Source: JAVBQL01 sp031549085
GTDB lineage: Bacteria > Spirochaetota > GWE2-31-10 > MWDO01
Length of the DNA: 64,000 nucleotides
Assembly: GCA_031549085.1 (NCBI GenBank)
Contig: JAVBQL010000001.1
Location: 62,001 to 126,000 of the forward strand
Direction: 5' to 3'
The number at the start of each line of letters is the position of its first letter. The first letter of the stretch is position 1. The translations under genes and the position numbers were made by a program. Below are positions 34,752 through 44,300 of this stretch, one piece after another. The notes beneath the pieces were generated by a model. It was given only the letters and a program-made list of their open reading frames with translations, was not told where the DNA came from and made no database searches.

Positions 34752-36089
34752 ATGAAGATTTTGGAAAGTGTAATGGAAGAAGTTATTAGGAGGAATCCTA
34801 ATGAGAAAGAGTTCCATCAAGCAGCTAAAGAGGTTTTGGAATCATTAGAGCCAGTTGCTCTTAAATTTCCACAATATGTTAAGGCTGGAATATTTTCGAG
34901 AATTGTAGAGCCAGATAGACAACTAATGTTTAAGGTGTCATGGGTTGACGATAAAGGTGAAGTCCATGTAAATAGAGGCTTTAGAGTACAATTTAATAGT
35001 GCAATAGGTCCATATAAGGGGGGGTTAAGATTCCATCCATCTGTTAATATAGGTATAATCAAATTTCTTGGATTTGAACAAATCTTTAAAAATGCTCTAA
35101 CAGGACTTCCTATTGGTGGTGGCAAGGGAGGATCTGACTTTGACCCTAAAGGTAAGAGCGATAATGAGATTATGAGATTTTGCCAAAGCTTTATGACAGA
35201 ACTCTATCGCCATATTGGTGAAAATACAGATGTTCCTGCAGGAGACATCGGTGTTGGAGCTAGAGAAATAGGCTTTATGTATGGCCAATATAAGAGAATA
35301 AGAAATGACTTTACAGGTGTATTTACTGGTAAGGGACTCACTTGGGGTGGAAGCCTTGCAAGAAAAGAGGCAACAGGATTTGGACTCTGCTACTTTATGG
35401 ACGAAGCAGTAAAAGCTAAAGGAAAGTCTTTTAAAGGCTCTACTGTTGTTATCTCTGGTTCTGGTAATGTTGCAATATATGCAGCTGAAAAGGCAACTAC
35501 ACTAGGTGGAAAGGTTGTTGCAATGAGTGATTCCAGCGGCTTTATATATGATCCTAATGGTATAAACCTTGAAACAGTAAAGAAAATTAAAGAAGTTGAT
35601 AGAAAAAGAATAAGCGAATATACTTCTATCCATTCATCAGCAAAATACACTGAAGGATGCGCTAATATATGGAAAACAAAGTGTGATATCGCCCTCCCTT
35701 GCGCAACTCAAAATGAGCTAGATGAAGAGGCAGCAAAAGTACTCTTAGCTAATGGCTGTTTTGCTGTGGGTGAAGGTGCTAATATGCCTTGTACTCCAGA
35801 AGCAGTTGAACTTTTCTTGAAAAATAAAACTGTATTTGGACCTGCAAAGGCTGCCAATGCTGGAGGAGTTGCAACGTCTGCTTTAGAGATGTCTCAAAAT
35901 AGTATGCGTTACTCATGGACATTTGAAGAAGTTGATGCAAAATTAAAAGGTATCATGATAAATATATATAAAAATGCAAGTAAAGCAGCAAAAGAGTATG
36001 ATGATGAGGATAATCTCGTATTGGGTGCTAATATAGCAGGATTTTTAAAAGTTGCTGATGCTATGTATATGCAGGGGGTTGCTCTATAA
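34752..36089 (+). CDS. gdhA: Glutamate dehydrogenase, NADP-type
   Basis: A 445-residue hexameric enzyme that interconverts glutamate with 2-oxoglutarate and ammonia. The substrate motif PIGGGKGGSDFDPKGKS is at ~105-121, with the catalytic Lys in KGG; VPAGDIGVGAREIGFMYGQYKR contains the catalytic Asp, and the Rossmann loop is VISGSGNVAIYAA. Length fits bacterial NADP-linked GdhA. The frame is open seven codons earlier, but AAAGGAGG lies five bases before the ATG at 34752, fixing the start. It stands alone with its own terminator. Confidence 0.97.
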   Translation: MKILESVMEEVIRRNPNEKEFHQAAKEVLESLEPVALKFPQYVKAGIFSRIVEPDRQLMFKVSWVDDKGEVHVNRGFRVQFNSAIGPYKGGLRFHPSVNIGIIKFLGFEQIFKNALTGLPIGGGKGGSDFDPKGKSDNEIMRFCQSFMTELYRHIGENTDVPAGDIGVGAREIGFMYGQYKRIRNDFTGVFTGKGLTWGGSLARKEATGFGLCYFMDEAVKAKGKSFKGSTVVISGSGNVAIYAAEKATTLGGKVVAMSDSSGFIYDPNGINLETVKKIKEVDRKRISEYTSIHSSAKYTEGCANIWKTKCDIALPCATQNELDEEAAKVLLANGCFAVGEGANMPCTPEAVELFLKNKTVFGPAKAANAGGVATSALEMSQNSMRYSWTFEEVDAKLKGIMINIYKNASKAAKEYDDEDNLVLGANIAGFLKVADAMYMQGVAL

Positions 36090-36118
36090 TTTCATAAATT
36101 GCAACTAATAATTAAATA

Positions 36119-36160
36119 AAAAGCTGATATTGGTTACCCAAATCAGCTTTTTTTCTTTTT
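36119..36160 (+). terminator. Rho-independent terminator of gdhA
   Basis: AAAAGCTGAT pairs with ATCAGCTTTT (10 bp, plus TTGG/CCAA inside the loop) and is followed by a T-rich run (TTTTTTCTTTTT). Confidence 0.9.
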
Positions 36161-36333
36161 TACGTACCACGTCCTTTTTGATAAATATCTTTTATAAGAC
36201 AGATTTTTAGTTTCTAAATTTAAAGAACTAAAAAAAATCTACAGATAGTGCAAAGTTTAATTCAACCTTTTATTTGTATTTAAATTACCCATAATTTTTG
36301 AAAAGCAAATATGGGGAACAAAAGAGAAGTCCA

Positions 36334-37167
36334 CTATTTTTTTATAACAGTGGCATCAATATACCCAAATTTTCTGACTTTATCTATTTCAACATCAATA
36401 TCTTTCTCTTCCAGAGGCCCCATTAAAATTAGATATTTTCCATCATCTTCATAGCCTACAATAGAATCAAAAATCTCATAAAACTGCTTTAGCCTTCGTA
36501 AACCCTCATTTTCATCATAAGCTGTGGATATTCTTATATATAGACCAGAAATAAGCCTATTTTTCCATCTAAGAGCATTAATCTCATTGAAATTTACTAT
36601 TTCCAAAGGAGTTCTATATATAGAGCTTGGCGGGGTATATCCAACACTTCTTCTTAACATCATAATGATTAGAGTTTCACCATCTTCATTATCGTTATTT
36701 ACAACTATTGGCACTGATTCTTGGGACAGTGGAGGCTCTGACACAAAAACCTCCGCCTCAACTATTTTTGATATCTCATTTATATTAGCATCCTTTGATA
36801 TACTCTTTTCCTCTGCGTCTATCATGACGTAAACATCGTCCTGCCACGCTATAGCAAGCGCCTCTGAGGTCTCTTTAGGCAAAAAAAGCATATATCCAGT
36901 AGGCTTTTTTATTCGATCACTTATAACAACCTGTAAACTTTTATTTGTATCGATATTTGTTATTGTAACGACTTCGCCAATATCAAAATTGTAGCTTGCT
37001 GCAAAATATTTATAGTCTTTGAATTTATCTATAGAAGATTCATCTGAATTCGCCTCTCTAAGAAAGGTGGCAGCACGGCCAATCCATCTTACACCAAAAG
37101 ATGAGGTAAGAAAAAAGATAAGACAAAAAGAGATAAATATAATTTTTTTTATAGCTCTAAGTTCCAA
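36334..37167 (-). CDS. Exported RlpA-like double-psi beta-barrel protein with SPOR-like C-terminus
   Basis: A 277-residue protein with a signal peptide (~residues 7-24). Residues ~45-115 match the RlpA double-psi barrel pattern: FAASYNFDIGEVVTITNIDTNKSLQVVISDR and LPKETSEALAIAW. After an acidic linker, ~205-277 resembles a SPOR domain (GLYIRISTAYDENEGLRRLKQFY... YLILMGPLEEKD) that would bind denuded septal peptidoglycan. The canonical RlpA catalytic residues are not obvious, so it may bind rather than cut glycan. The start is TTG with AAGGAG five bases upstream. It is 30 bp after its apparent relative (37198-37911), same operon. Confidence 0.75.
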   Translation of the reverse strand: MELRAIKKIIFISFCLIFFLTSSFGVRWIGRAATFLREANSDESSIDKFKDYKYFAASYNFDIGEVVTITNIDTNKSLQVVISDRIKKPTGYMLFLPKETSEALAIAWQDDVYVMIDAEEKSISKDANINEISKIVEAEVFVSEPPLSQESVPIVVNNDNEDGETLIIMMLRRSVGYTPPSSIYRTPLEIVNFNEINALRWKNRLISGLYIRISTAYDENEGLRRLKQFYEIFDSIVGYEDDGKYLILMGPLEEKDIDVEIDKVRKFGYIDATVIKK

Positions 37168-37197
37168 AATGACTCCTTTTTAGTTCCTGTTTATTTC

Positions 37198-37911
37198 CTA
37201 CTCATTTCCGTCTTTCAGGTCATCTACTACACTATTATAGCTTTTAATGAACAAATTTCGCTCTTTCAAGTTACTATTACTCATTATGGCATCTGCATCA
37301 CTTTTTGAATAGGGCCCAGCAACTATTTTGTATATATAGCTATCTTTTACTTTAGATTTTATCACATAAAAATTTGGTTCTATGGAGAGTGCCTCTATCA
37401 ATTCAACTATCATAGGGTATCCATTTTGATAATAGGAGAAAGAGCCAATTTGAATATAGGAGGAGTTTGCCCCATTCTTTAAAATTTGTTCGCCACTCCT
37501 CTCTGGAGTAACTATTTTAGGTTTTCTTGAGTAGGTATCTCCCTTTTTGTTCCAGCCCAAAAATTTCAAACTCAAAGTTAGAAAATCAACATTTTTTTCA
37601 TATGTTGATGTAAAGAATTGAAACTGCTTATCTGTAAGATATATTACATAGGGGCTCTTTGTATCTATGCTGGTTGCTGCAATCTCTACAATAGCCTCTT
37701 TTCCTGTTACTGTATCCTCTATTATATAGACAGCACCTGATGGAAGTATGGCTGAATAGGCAATATTATATGAACCTAAAGATTCATCGCTAAGCTCATT
37801 AGGTAGCGATTTTATATTTAAACCTGAAAATTTTATTTTACTTATATCAAACTCTTCTGAAAAAAGGGAAAAAGAGATAGTAAAAAGAAGAAAAATAGAT
37901 ATTTTTTTCAT
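37198..37911 (-). CDS. Exported RlpA-like/SPOR domain protein
   Basis: A 237-residue protein with a cleavable signal peptide (ending near SLFSEE). A degenerate RlpA-like barrel lies at ~48-100 (ILPSGAVYIIEDTVTGKEAIVEIA). The C-terminus (~148-230) is a clear SPOR domain: SSYIQIGSFSYYQNGYPMIVELIEAL and YKIVAGPYSKSDADAIM. It should bind septal peptidoglycan in the periplasm. It is the upstream member of a tandem pair of similar layout, pointing to an old duplication. AGAGGAG precedes the ATG by eight bases. Confidence 0.82.
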   Translation of the reverse strand: MKKISIFLLFTISFSLFSEEFDISKIKFSGLNIKSLPNELSDESLGSYNIAYSAILPSGAVYIIEDTVTGKEAIVEIAATSIDTKSPYVIYLTDKQFQFFTSTYEKNVDFLTLSLKFLGWNKKGDTYSRKPKIVTPERSGEQILKNGANSSYIQIGSFSYYQNGYPMIVELIEALSIEPNFYVIKSKVKDSYIYKIVAGPYSKSDADAIMSNSNLKERNLFIKSYNSVVDDLKDGNE

Positions 37912-38014
37912 AAGGCAAACTCCTCTTTTTTAAAAAAAATCAAGTTATAGATCTAAATAGATATTTATTAAAGTGATCGGAGAGGAGCTTTATAAAATTG
38001 AAAATTTTGCCTAC

Positions 38015-38881
38015 TTATTTTCTATATGAGATACCTATCCCTGAACCCTCAAACCAGTGGTTCAATGGTTGATCTTCAAAAAAAAGGAAGCATCTACCAT
38101 TCTCTTTTGAAAATAGTGATAATTTATCTGTAGCATCACAATTATCACCCAAGATTATAGCTTGCTCTGATAATTTATCTTTTATTGTTAAATATTCATC
38201 ATATTCATAATCTGCACTATGATCACTATCATTTATGAATAAATCTATCTTCTTATCAAACTTTTTTAAACTCTCTATAGAGTCTCCATATAGTATCTCT
38301 CCAAAATTTTTGTAGACCCCATCTAAAAGATATCCAGCATCTTTATTAATATCTGTCCCATAGTATCTTCCAGAGTAGCCCTCTTCGCTATTTTTTTTCA
38401 GTGCACTGCAGAGCAAAACAGAGCCCAGCCCCTTATCTATACCTGTCTCAATAACAACTTTAGGTCTCATAATTCTTGCAAAACAGTACCAGCCCAATCT
38501 TCTTCCAAAATCGGCTCTAAAATCCGCTTTATAGGCAAACTTTGAATTTTTAGTCTTATTAATAATAAAATCTGAGAGCTCTCTATCATTTAAAGCCTCC
38601 TCCAAATAGGAGTAGACAGAATTAAAATCTTTATCAAGTACAACTGCAATCATATGAACTAAATATTGTATATTTTTTTCTGTTAATTTATAAGTGAAGT
38701 TGGTATGCTCTTTGGATGTAAAGAGCCACTTTCTTACAGCTTTTCTTTTATACTTTAAATATTTATGTCCCATTGATAGTCTTATAAAAAAGAGAGCTAT
38801 TTTCATAAAAAAGATCCATATTTTTGACTCTTTCATTTTATCAGGGCTCTTTTTATACATTTCTTTTAAAAATTTCTTCAT
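38015..38881 (-). CDS. Class I SAM methyltransferase, paralogue 1
   Basis: A 288-residue protein. Residues 1-~125 are a helical, basic region with a hydrophobic stretch (IWIFFMKIALFFIRLSMG) that may attach to the membrane. Residues ~130-288 are a SAM-binding fold of the Methyltransf_24/cephalosporin hydroxylase-like type: VVIETGIDKGLGSVLLCSAL (motif I) and KIDLFINDSDHSADYEYDEY. It is close kin to the gene at 39087-39938; the central ~80 residues are identical in both. The setting with FkbM and sugar genes suggests methylation of a surface glycan. Substrate unknown. Confidence 0.78.
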   Translation of the reverse strand: MKKFLKEMYKKSPDKMKESKIWIFFMKIALFFIRLSMGHKYLKYKRKAVRKWLFTSKEHTNFTYKLTEKNIQYLVHMIAVVLDKDFNSVYSYLEEALNDRELSDFIINKTKNSKFAYKADFRADFGRRLGWYCFARIMRPKVVIETGIDKGLGSVLLCSALKKNSEEGYSGRYYGTDINKDAGYLLDGVYKNFGEILYGDSIESLKKFDKKIDLFINDSDHSADYEYDEYLTIKDKLSEQAIILGDNCDATDKLSLFSKENGRCFLFFEDQPLNHWFEGSGIGISYRK

Positions 38882-39086
38882 AATTGTCTAATTCCTCTCT
38901 CAATTTTCTATAATAAAATATTTATTAAACTAATTAGTAATATTCAACAATGATAGGATAGATAAGTTAATTGATTAATCATTTTATACTATCTTTTCAA
39001 GAAAACATCAACTTATATTTTTATAAATAATATTTATTTAAAAAAATATTAAAATTCATTTTTAAATAAATTAAAATTTTTGGCTA

Positions 39087-39938
39087 CTATTTTATATTAG
39101 TAAATGAGATTCCAAGCCCAGCACCAGGATACCAATGGTTTACAGGGTCCTCTTTGAAAAATAGAAAATGGCGACTATTCTCTATTGAAAACTTTGACAA
39201 CCTATCTGTTGCATCACAATTATCTCCCAAAATTACCCCATCAGGAGATAGTTTATCTTTTATCGTTACATATTCATCATATTCATAATCTGAACTATGA
39301 TCACTATCGTTTATAAAGAGATCTATCTTTTTATCAAACTTTTTTAAACTCTCTATAGAGTCTCCATATAGTATCTCTCCAAAATTTTTGTAGACCCCAT
39401 CTAGAAGATAGCCAGCATCTTTATTAATATCTGTTCCATAATACCTTCCAGAGTAGCCCTCTTCGCTATTTTTTTTCAGTGCACTGCAGAGCAAAACAGA
39501 GCCAAGCCCCTTATCTATACCAGTCTCTACAATAACTTCGGGCTTCATAATTCTTGCAAAGCAATACCACCCCAATCTTCTTCCAAAATCGGCTCTGTAG
39601 TCTGCCTTATATTTAAACTTTGAATCTTTTATTTTTGTAATAATGAAATCTTTAAGCTCTCTATCATTGATAGGCTCTTTAATATATGAATAGACAAGAT
39701 TAAAATCTCTCTTTGTAATATAGGAGATCATCTGAGCAAGATACTCTATATTTTTCTCTCCCAACTCATATGTATAGTTTGTATCCTCTTTAGAGGTAAA
39801 GAGCCACTTTCTTGCCCTCTTTTTTATATTGCTTACATATTTATTAGAATCTAAAAATCTCCTATAAAAAATAATTGGAGGCAAATCTTTTTTATCATAA
39901 AAAAACTTAATCTTTTTTAATTTTTGCACAAACCCCAT
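39087..39938 (-). CDS. Class I SAM methyltransferase, paralogue 2
   Basis: A 283-residue relative of the downstream paralogue, with the same layout: a divergent N-terminal ~110 residues without the hydrophobic stretch, then the SAM fold VIVETGIDKGLGSVLLCSAL and INDSDHSSDYEYDEY. The DNA from motif I through the INDSDHS strand is almost identical to paralogue 1, while the flanks have diverged, which points to recent gene conversion. AAGGA is seven bases before the ATG. The 205-bp gap between paralogues is plain AT-rich DNA. Probably a glycan or small-molecule O-methyltransferase. Confidence 0.8.
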   Translation of the reverse strand: MGFVQKLKKIKFFYDKKDLPPIIFYRRFLDSNKYVSNIKKRARKWLFTSKEDTNYTYELGEKNIEYLAQMISYITKRDFNLVYSYIKEPINDRELKDFIITKIKDSKFKYKADYRADFGRRLGWYCFARIMKPEVIVETGIDKGLGSVLLCSALKKNSEEGYSGRYYGTDINKDAGYLLDGVYKNFGEILYGDSIESLKKFDKKIDLFINDSDHSSDYEYDEYVTIKDKLSPDGVILGDNCDATDRLSKFSIENSRHFLFFKEDPVNHWYPGAGLGISFTNIK

Positions 39939-39976
39939 ATTTTTATCCTTATGTTTAAATATTCATTTTAAATAGC

Positions 39977-40687
39977 TCATCTCTTTATAAAAGAGAGCTC
40001 CTCCCTGTTTGGAGAGACATAAAAAAGCATATATCCTGCTTTTTTCAATTTTTTAATAACATTTTTTGTCATTTTGAATGATAAGCCATTAAATCTATGG
40101 TGAAATTCTATCAGAATCTGCCCTATCTCTATATCAGAATTTATGATATCATCTATAACCCTATACTCCATTCCCTCAATATCCATCTTTAGAATATCAA
40201 TCTTTTTATGGTTAAGTTCAGAGGCAATTGTCCCTAATCTCTTCAGAGGGACCTCTACACTGCTGTTGGAGAAATCCTGCACATTTTCAAAGGTGGTACA
40301 GGAGACATATTCACTATTTTTTGGAAGAAAAAAGAGGGCCTTCTCATCTCTATTCGAGAGTCCATACTCATAATAGGAGAATTTTTTTGGAAGATTCTGT
40401 CTCTTTAGAAACTCTATAGATTTTGGAGTTGGATCAAAAGCAAAGAGCAAAACCCCATATTTTTTTATTAGCTCCAAATCAAAGCTTATATTTGTGCCAA
40501 CTCCAAATGAGTAGACGGTTGAACCATCATTAATATTATCAGGGCAAATAGTCCAAGCCCCATACTCCTCATCTCCAAGCCTATCCATATTACAGCTAAT
40601 TACTTTTGGATAGCTGTATATAAAATTTAACAACTCTCTTTTGATTTTTGAAGCTACTCTTCTTGGAAAGGCAAAAATTTTTTTCAT
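39977..40687 (-). CDS. FkbM-family methyltransferase
   Basis: A 236-residue SAM-dependent methyltransferase. VYSFGVGTNISFDLELI corresponds to the SAM motif (usually D/GxGxN), VPLKRLGTI and the family signature KIDILKMDIEGMEYRVI are intact, and LIEFHHRF follows. FkbM enzymes O-methylate sugars or polyketides; together with the two neighbouring methyltransferases and the sugar-nucleotide genes this suggests decoration of LPS or flagellin glycan. The ATG overlaps the RNase HI stop by four bases, and AAGGG is present upstream. Confidence 0.88.
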   Translation of the reverse strand: MKKIFAFPRRVASKIKRELLNFIYSYPKVISCNMDRLGDEEYGAWTICPDNINDGSTVYSFGVGTNISFDLELIKKYGVLLFAFDPTPKSIEFLKRQNLPKKFSYYEYGLSNRDEKALFFLPKNSEYVSCTTFENVQDFSNSSVEVPLKRLGTIASELNHKKIDILKMDIEGMEYRVIDDIINSDIEIGQILIEFHHRFNGLSFKMTKNVIKKLKKAGYMLFYVSPNREELSFIKR

Positions 40688-41262
40688 AATAACACCCTTA
40701 TTAAATTATTATCTTTTTTATCCATAGCAATATTTGCAAGCCTATCTGCATCACGGTTCTTTTCACGTACAACATGTGATATTTTAAAGCTACTAAAATC
40801 TTTAATAATCTCTTTTATTTTGCTATTATGCTTATACAAAACACCACTTTTAGTTTTGTATTCACCAGAGACCTGTTTTACAATCAGTTCTGAATCACAA
40901 AACACCGCAACACTGCTATATCCCTTCTCCTTTGCTATCTCAAGAGCTTTTACAAGTGCCATATATTCAGCCTCATTATTTGTTGCAGTTCCTATATATT
41001 GATAGTATCCATCTCTTCCCTCTTTGCTATCTATAATGATACCAATGCCAGACTCTCCCGGGTTTCCCCTTGAACCGCCATCTGTATAGATGGTAGCCTC
41101 ACTCAAATTAGATGTTGAAACACTTTGCTTCACAGCAAGCTCTTTTTTTAGATAATTTCTTAAAATAGATGAGTCTATATTTGAACACTCTGCAATTTTG
41201 AAAAGCAGACTATCATTATTTAGTATAGCTGAAAAAATCTGTTTTGTCATATTGTTATCCAC
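40684..41262 (-). CDS. rnhA: Ribonuclease HI-type protein
   Basis: A 192-residue protein. Residues ~55-192 form an RNase HI domain with all the expected acidic residues: Asp in ATIYTDGGSRGNP, Glu in ATNNEAEYMAL, Asp in VFCDSELIVKQ and Asp in KNRDADRLAN. This is the archaeal-like/RBD-associated subtype that degrades RNA in hybrids. The first 55 residues are an unassigned helical region, not the usual HBD. The longest frame starts 44 codons earlier and would add a membrane helix and overlap lptD; I prefer the GTG at 41260-41262, with AGAGG seven bases upstream. It is coupled to the FkbM gene. Confidence 0.85.
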   Translation of the reverse strand: MDNNMTKQIFSAILNNDSLLFKIAECSNIDSSILRNYLKKELAVKQSVSTSNLSEATIYTDGGSRGNPGESGIGIIIDSKEGRDGYYQYIGTATNNEAEYMALVKALEIAKEKGYSSVAVFCDSELIVKQVSGEYKTKSGVLYKHNSKIKEIIKDFSSFKISHVVREKNRDADRLANIAMDKKDNNLIRVLL

Positions 41263-41338
41263 AAAAAAACCTCTTTTATAATATAGAAAATAGCTCAAAA
41301 TGGTTAATACAACAATAGAAGTTGTATATATAAAAACA

Positions 41339-44300
41339 CTATTTAGAGTCTGGATCAAGAGAGAGTACTGGCTGTTTCCACTCGCCCTTCTCATAGCTTG
41401 AACTAACTTTTGTCTTATTAAACATCTTCATAAGCTGGTTCTCTGAGTCAAGCTTCCAAACAACCTCAAATTTGAATGTATTCTCCCAATAATATTTTTT
41501 GGCATTATCCCTTCTCTCCTGCTGCCCCATATATGTAAAGACAAGCTGCCAGTCATGCAGGTTATGCTCAAGCTTAACCAAAATAGTATCAAGCTTGAAG
41601 TTTGTACTTCTCCTCTTCTCTATATCTGAGAAATTAAATGAGTCTCTTAGATCTTCAAAAAATTTCGTTAGACCATCAGGAGTATAATATGTATACATCT
41701 TTTTATTATAGTTTTTCATCTCGAACGTAAGTTTTGTCTCAAAATCTGTCGACTCACCAATTATAAGACTTAGAGCAAAAGAGAGATATAACGTATTATT
41801 TTGATAATAGTTATTATTTATTGATTGAAGAGTCTTTGATGTATAGTAGTTGGTGTTGTTTACATAAAATGTGTAGGATATTGATGGGGCTAGCACAATC
41901 TTTAAAAAATTAAAAAGTGTTGGAATTTCGGTTACTGTGTAGCCAACATTTATGGTTGCATGATCCAAAGTAAAACCATACCCTGTATATTGAAAATCAA
42001 ATGCTTTAAAAGAGATTGACATCTTCAAAATATCCATAAAGAGAGACAATGTAAATGTCTGACTATTTAAATAGAAAGTGTTAAATTCCGGATTTTTCTG
42101 CCAGACAATATTTTTATCATACCGAAATTCCGTATTTGATGCAAATGTTGCCCAGTTGCCTTTTGGAAGCTTAACTGGAAAGAGATCCCCCTTTAGAGTA
42201 AATGTTATAATATTTAGATCTGAAAATGTCATTATATTATATCGATCTAGAAGTCTATCTGAGGAGCTTAATTTTCCATAGTAGACATAATTTGTATCCA
42301 AAACTTTTGTAAAGACAAGGGTATTTGTATACTTAAACATATCATTAAAAAAGCCAATTGAGAAACTGTTGTCTGGGTAGACAATAGTTGGCAGGATAGA
42401 TATTGTATCACTGCTTAGATCCCCCCTAGAAAATTCTCCAATATTTTCAAATTTTATTTTAAAGGTATCATCTATTCTAACATAGTCAATATTATCTTTT
42501 CTGAAGGAGTAGTTTAGAGTAAATGTCAAATCTTCAAGCATTTTTCGATAATTTTTTGGTCCATACCAGAAATTCTCCTCTGCAAAGAACTCATTTATCT
42601 TATCATTTAGATTCTTCTTGCCATTTTTATTATAAAAATAGATATACTCACGAGCCTCTGCCTCATAGCTCTCCGTTCCGCTGCTGTTTTTGTATATAAC
42701 ATCGTTCGATTCATCCTGCCACAGCTCATTCTTTAGGATTGTCATATTTGTACTTGGTATTACCCAGTTGATTTTTGGTCCAACTCCAACAGAGAGTGTG
42801 TTGGGATTCCCTTTTGGGATAAGGTTCGATTTTAGAGTAAATCTGGTATAAAAGTTATTAATTTTATCATAGATCATATTAACATCTGTGTCGTAAAAGA
42901 GAGGATCTATTGGACTATACATTGCATTGCCACTATTTAGGCCATTTAATTTTGTATAGTTATACTCCTTTATCTCAGAAAAGCGGAAAAGCCTAACCTT
43001 CACATTTGTTGATATCTGTGTACCTGAGAGAACATATTGTCCAAAAGAGAGATCGTTGTTTATAGTATCCTCATAATAGACTGATATCTCACTGTTTGTC
43101 TTATTCTGCTTCTCTCTGTCAAAAACCATCTTATCTCTCTCCTGCTCAGTTTGAGCTGGAAAGTTATTCAAGAGATAGTCGTTGTATACTGATAGTATAT
43201 CAAAATCTTTTCTATAATAGAAGGTTACCAGAGGTATACCGCTTAGAATACCACCTCCACTTCCTATTTTTAGGGCATGATAGACGCCTTTTAGAGTAAA
43301 GGTCATACTGTTGTTGATATTAAAGGATTCTGTTATTGTCTCTGGATTGAAATTGCCTGTCAATACCTTCTCTACAGTATCATACTCTGGTGTATTATCA
43401 ACCCCCTCATTATATGCAAACTTAAATTTGTTATTAAGCTCATCTTGAAAGGTATAACCCAAATTAAATCCGAAGTAGTCCAGAGTCAACGCCTGAGAGG
43501 TTGCTGTTCCACCAAGGGCAATATTATTTGGCGTCTCAAATTGTTGAAACCCTCTAACTATATTGCTCTCCTCAGCAGGCGGTCTGCCAATAAATTTATA
43601 GCCATCTATGCCAACAGGATCACTATACTCCAAATTGGTTTTAGTTAAATCAACTATGGAGGTTTCACCCTTCTTTGAAAAGAAGACAACAAGAGACCTA
43701 TAGTCTATCTTGTTTTTATCGGTGGTTGCATCTGATGTGGCATCTGGATTTGATGATGTATCAGAGGTTGGATCTGGGTGGAGCTTCATAAAATCATCTA
43801 TCTTCTCTGTAAGCTTGCTATAGTCAAACTTTTTTGTCTCCTTATCAATTTTATCTTTTACTATCTTCTTTGGCATATCAGCAATGGTCTTATAGTCAAA
43901 GAGAGTACCGCTCATCTTGTAGCTAACATTTGGTACTGTGAAGGTGTCTATCATATATCTTATATATTTTGGGTTATCAACTTTACCATTTGCTACTGTT
44001 GGCTCATATGGCTTCATCTGTATAACTCTAAATCCCAAATCAACATTTGTACTTAGATCAATTGAATCAATAATTTTAAGTCCATATATATCCGGATATT
44101 TAGTTGGATTAAACCCAAGCTTTATATATGTGTTCAAGGTAGGCTTTGCAATCATACTGTTTTTATTCTTTTTAGTTTCAAAATTTGACATGCTTTGTCC
44201 CTGAAACTCTATATTAAATTTCAAAGTATCAGAGAGAAGATCAAGATATGAGAAACTTAGACGTCTGTTGTAAAAATCACTAAAGTAGTAGTTGTCAGAG

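Noticed and set aside
43096..44204. Several plus-strand frames opposite lptD
   Set aside because: They are antisense to a continuous, clearly coding 1462-codon frame and have no ribosome sites.
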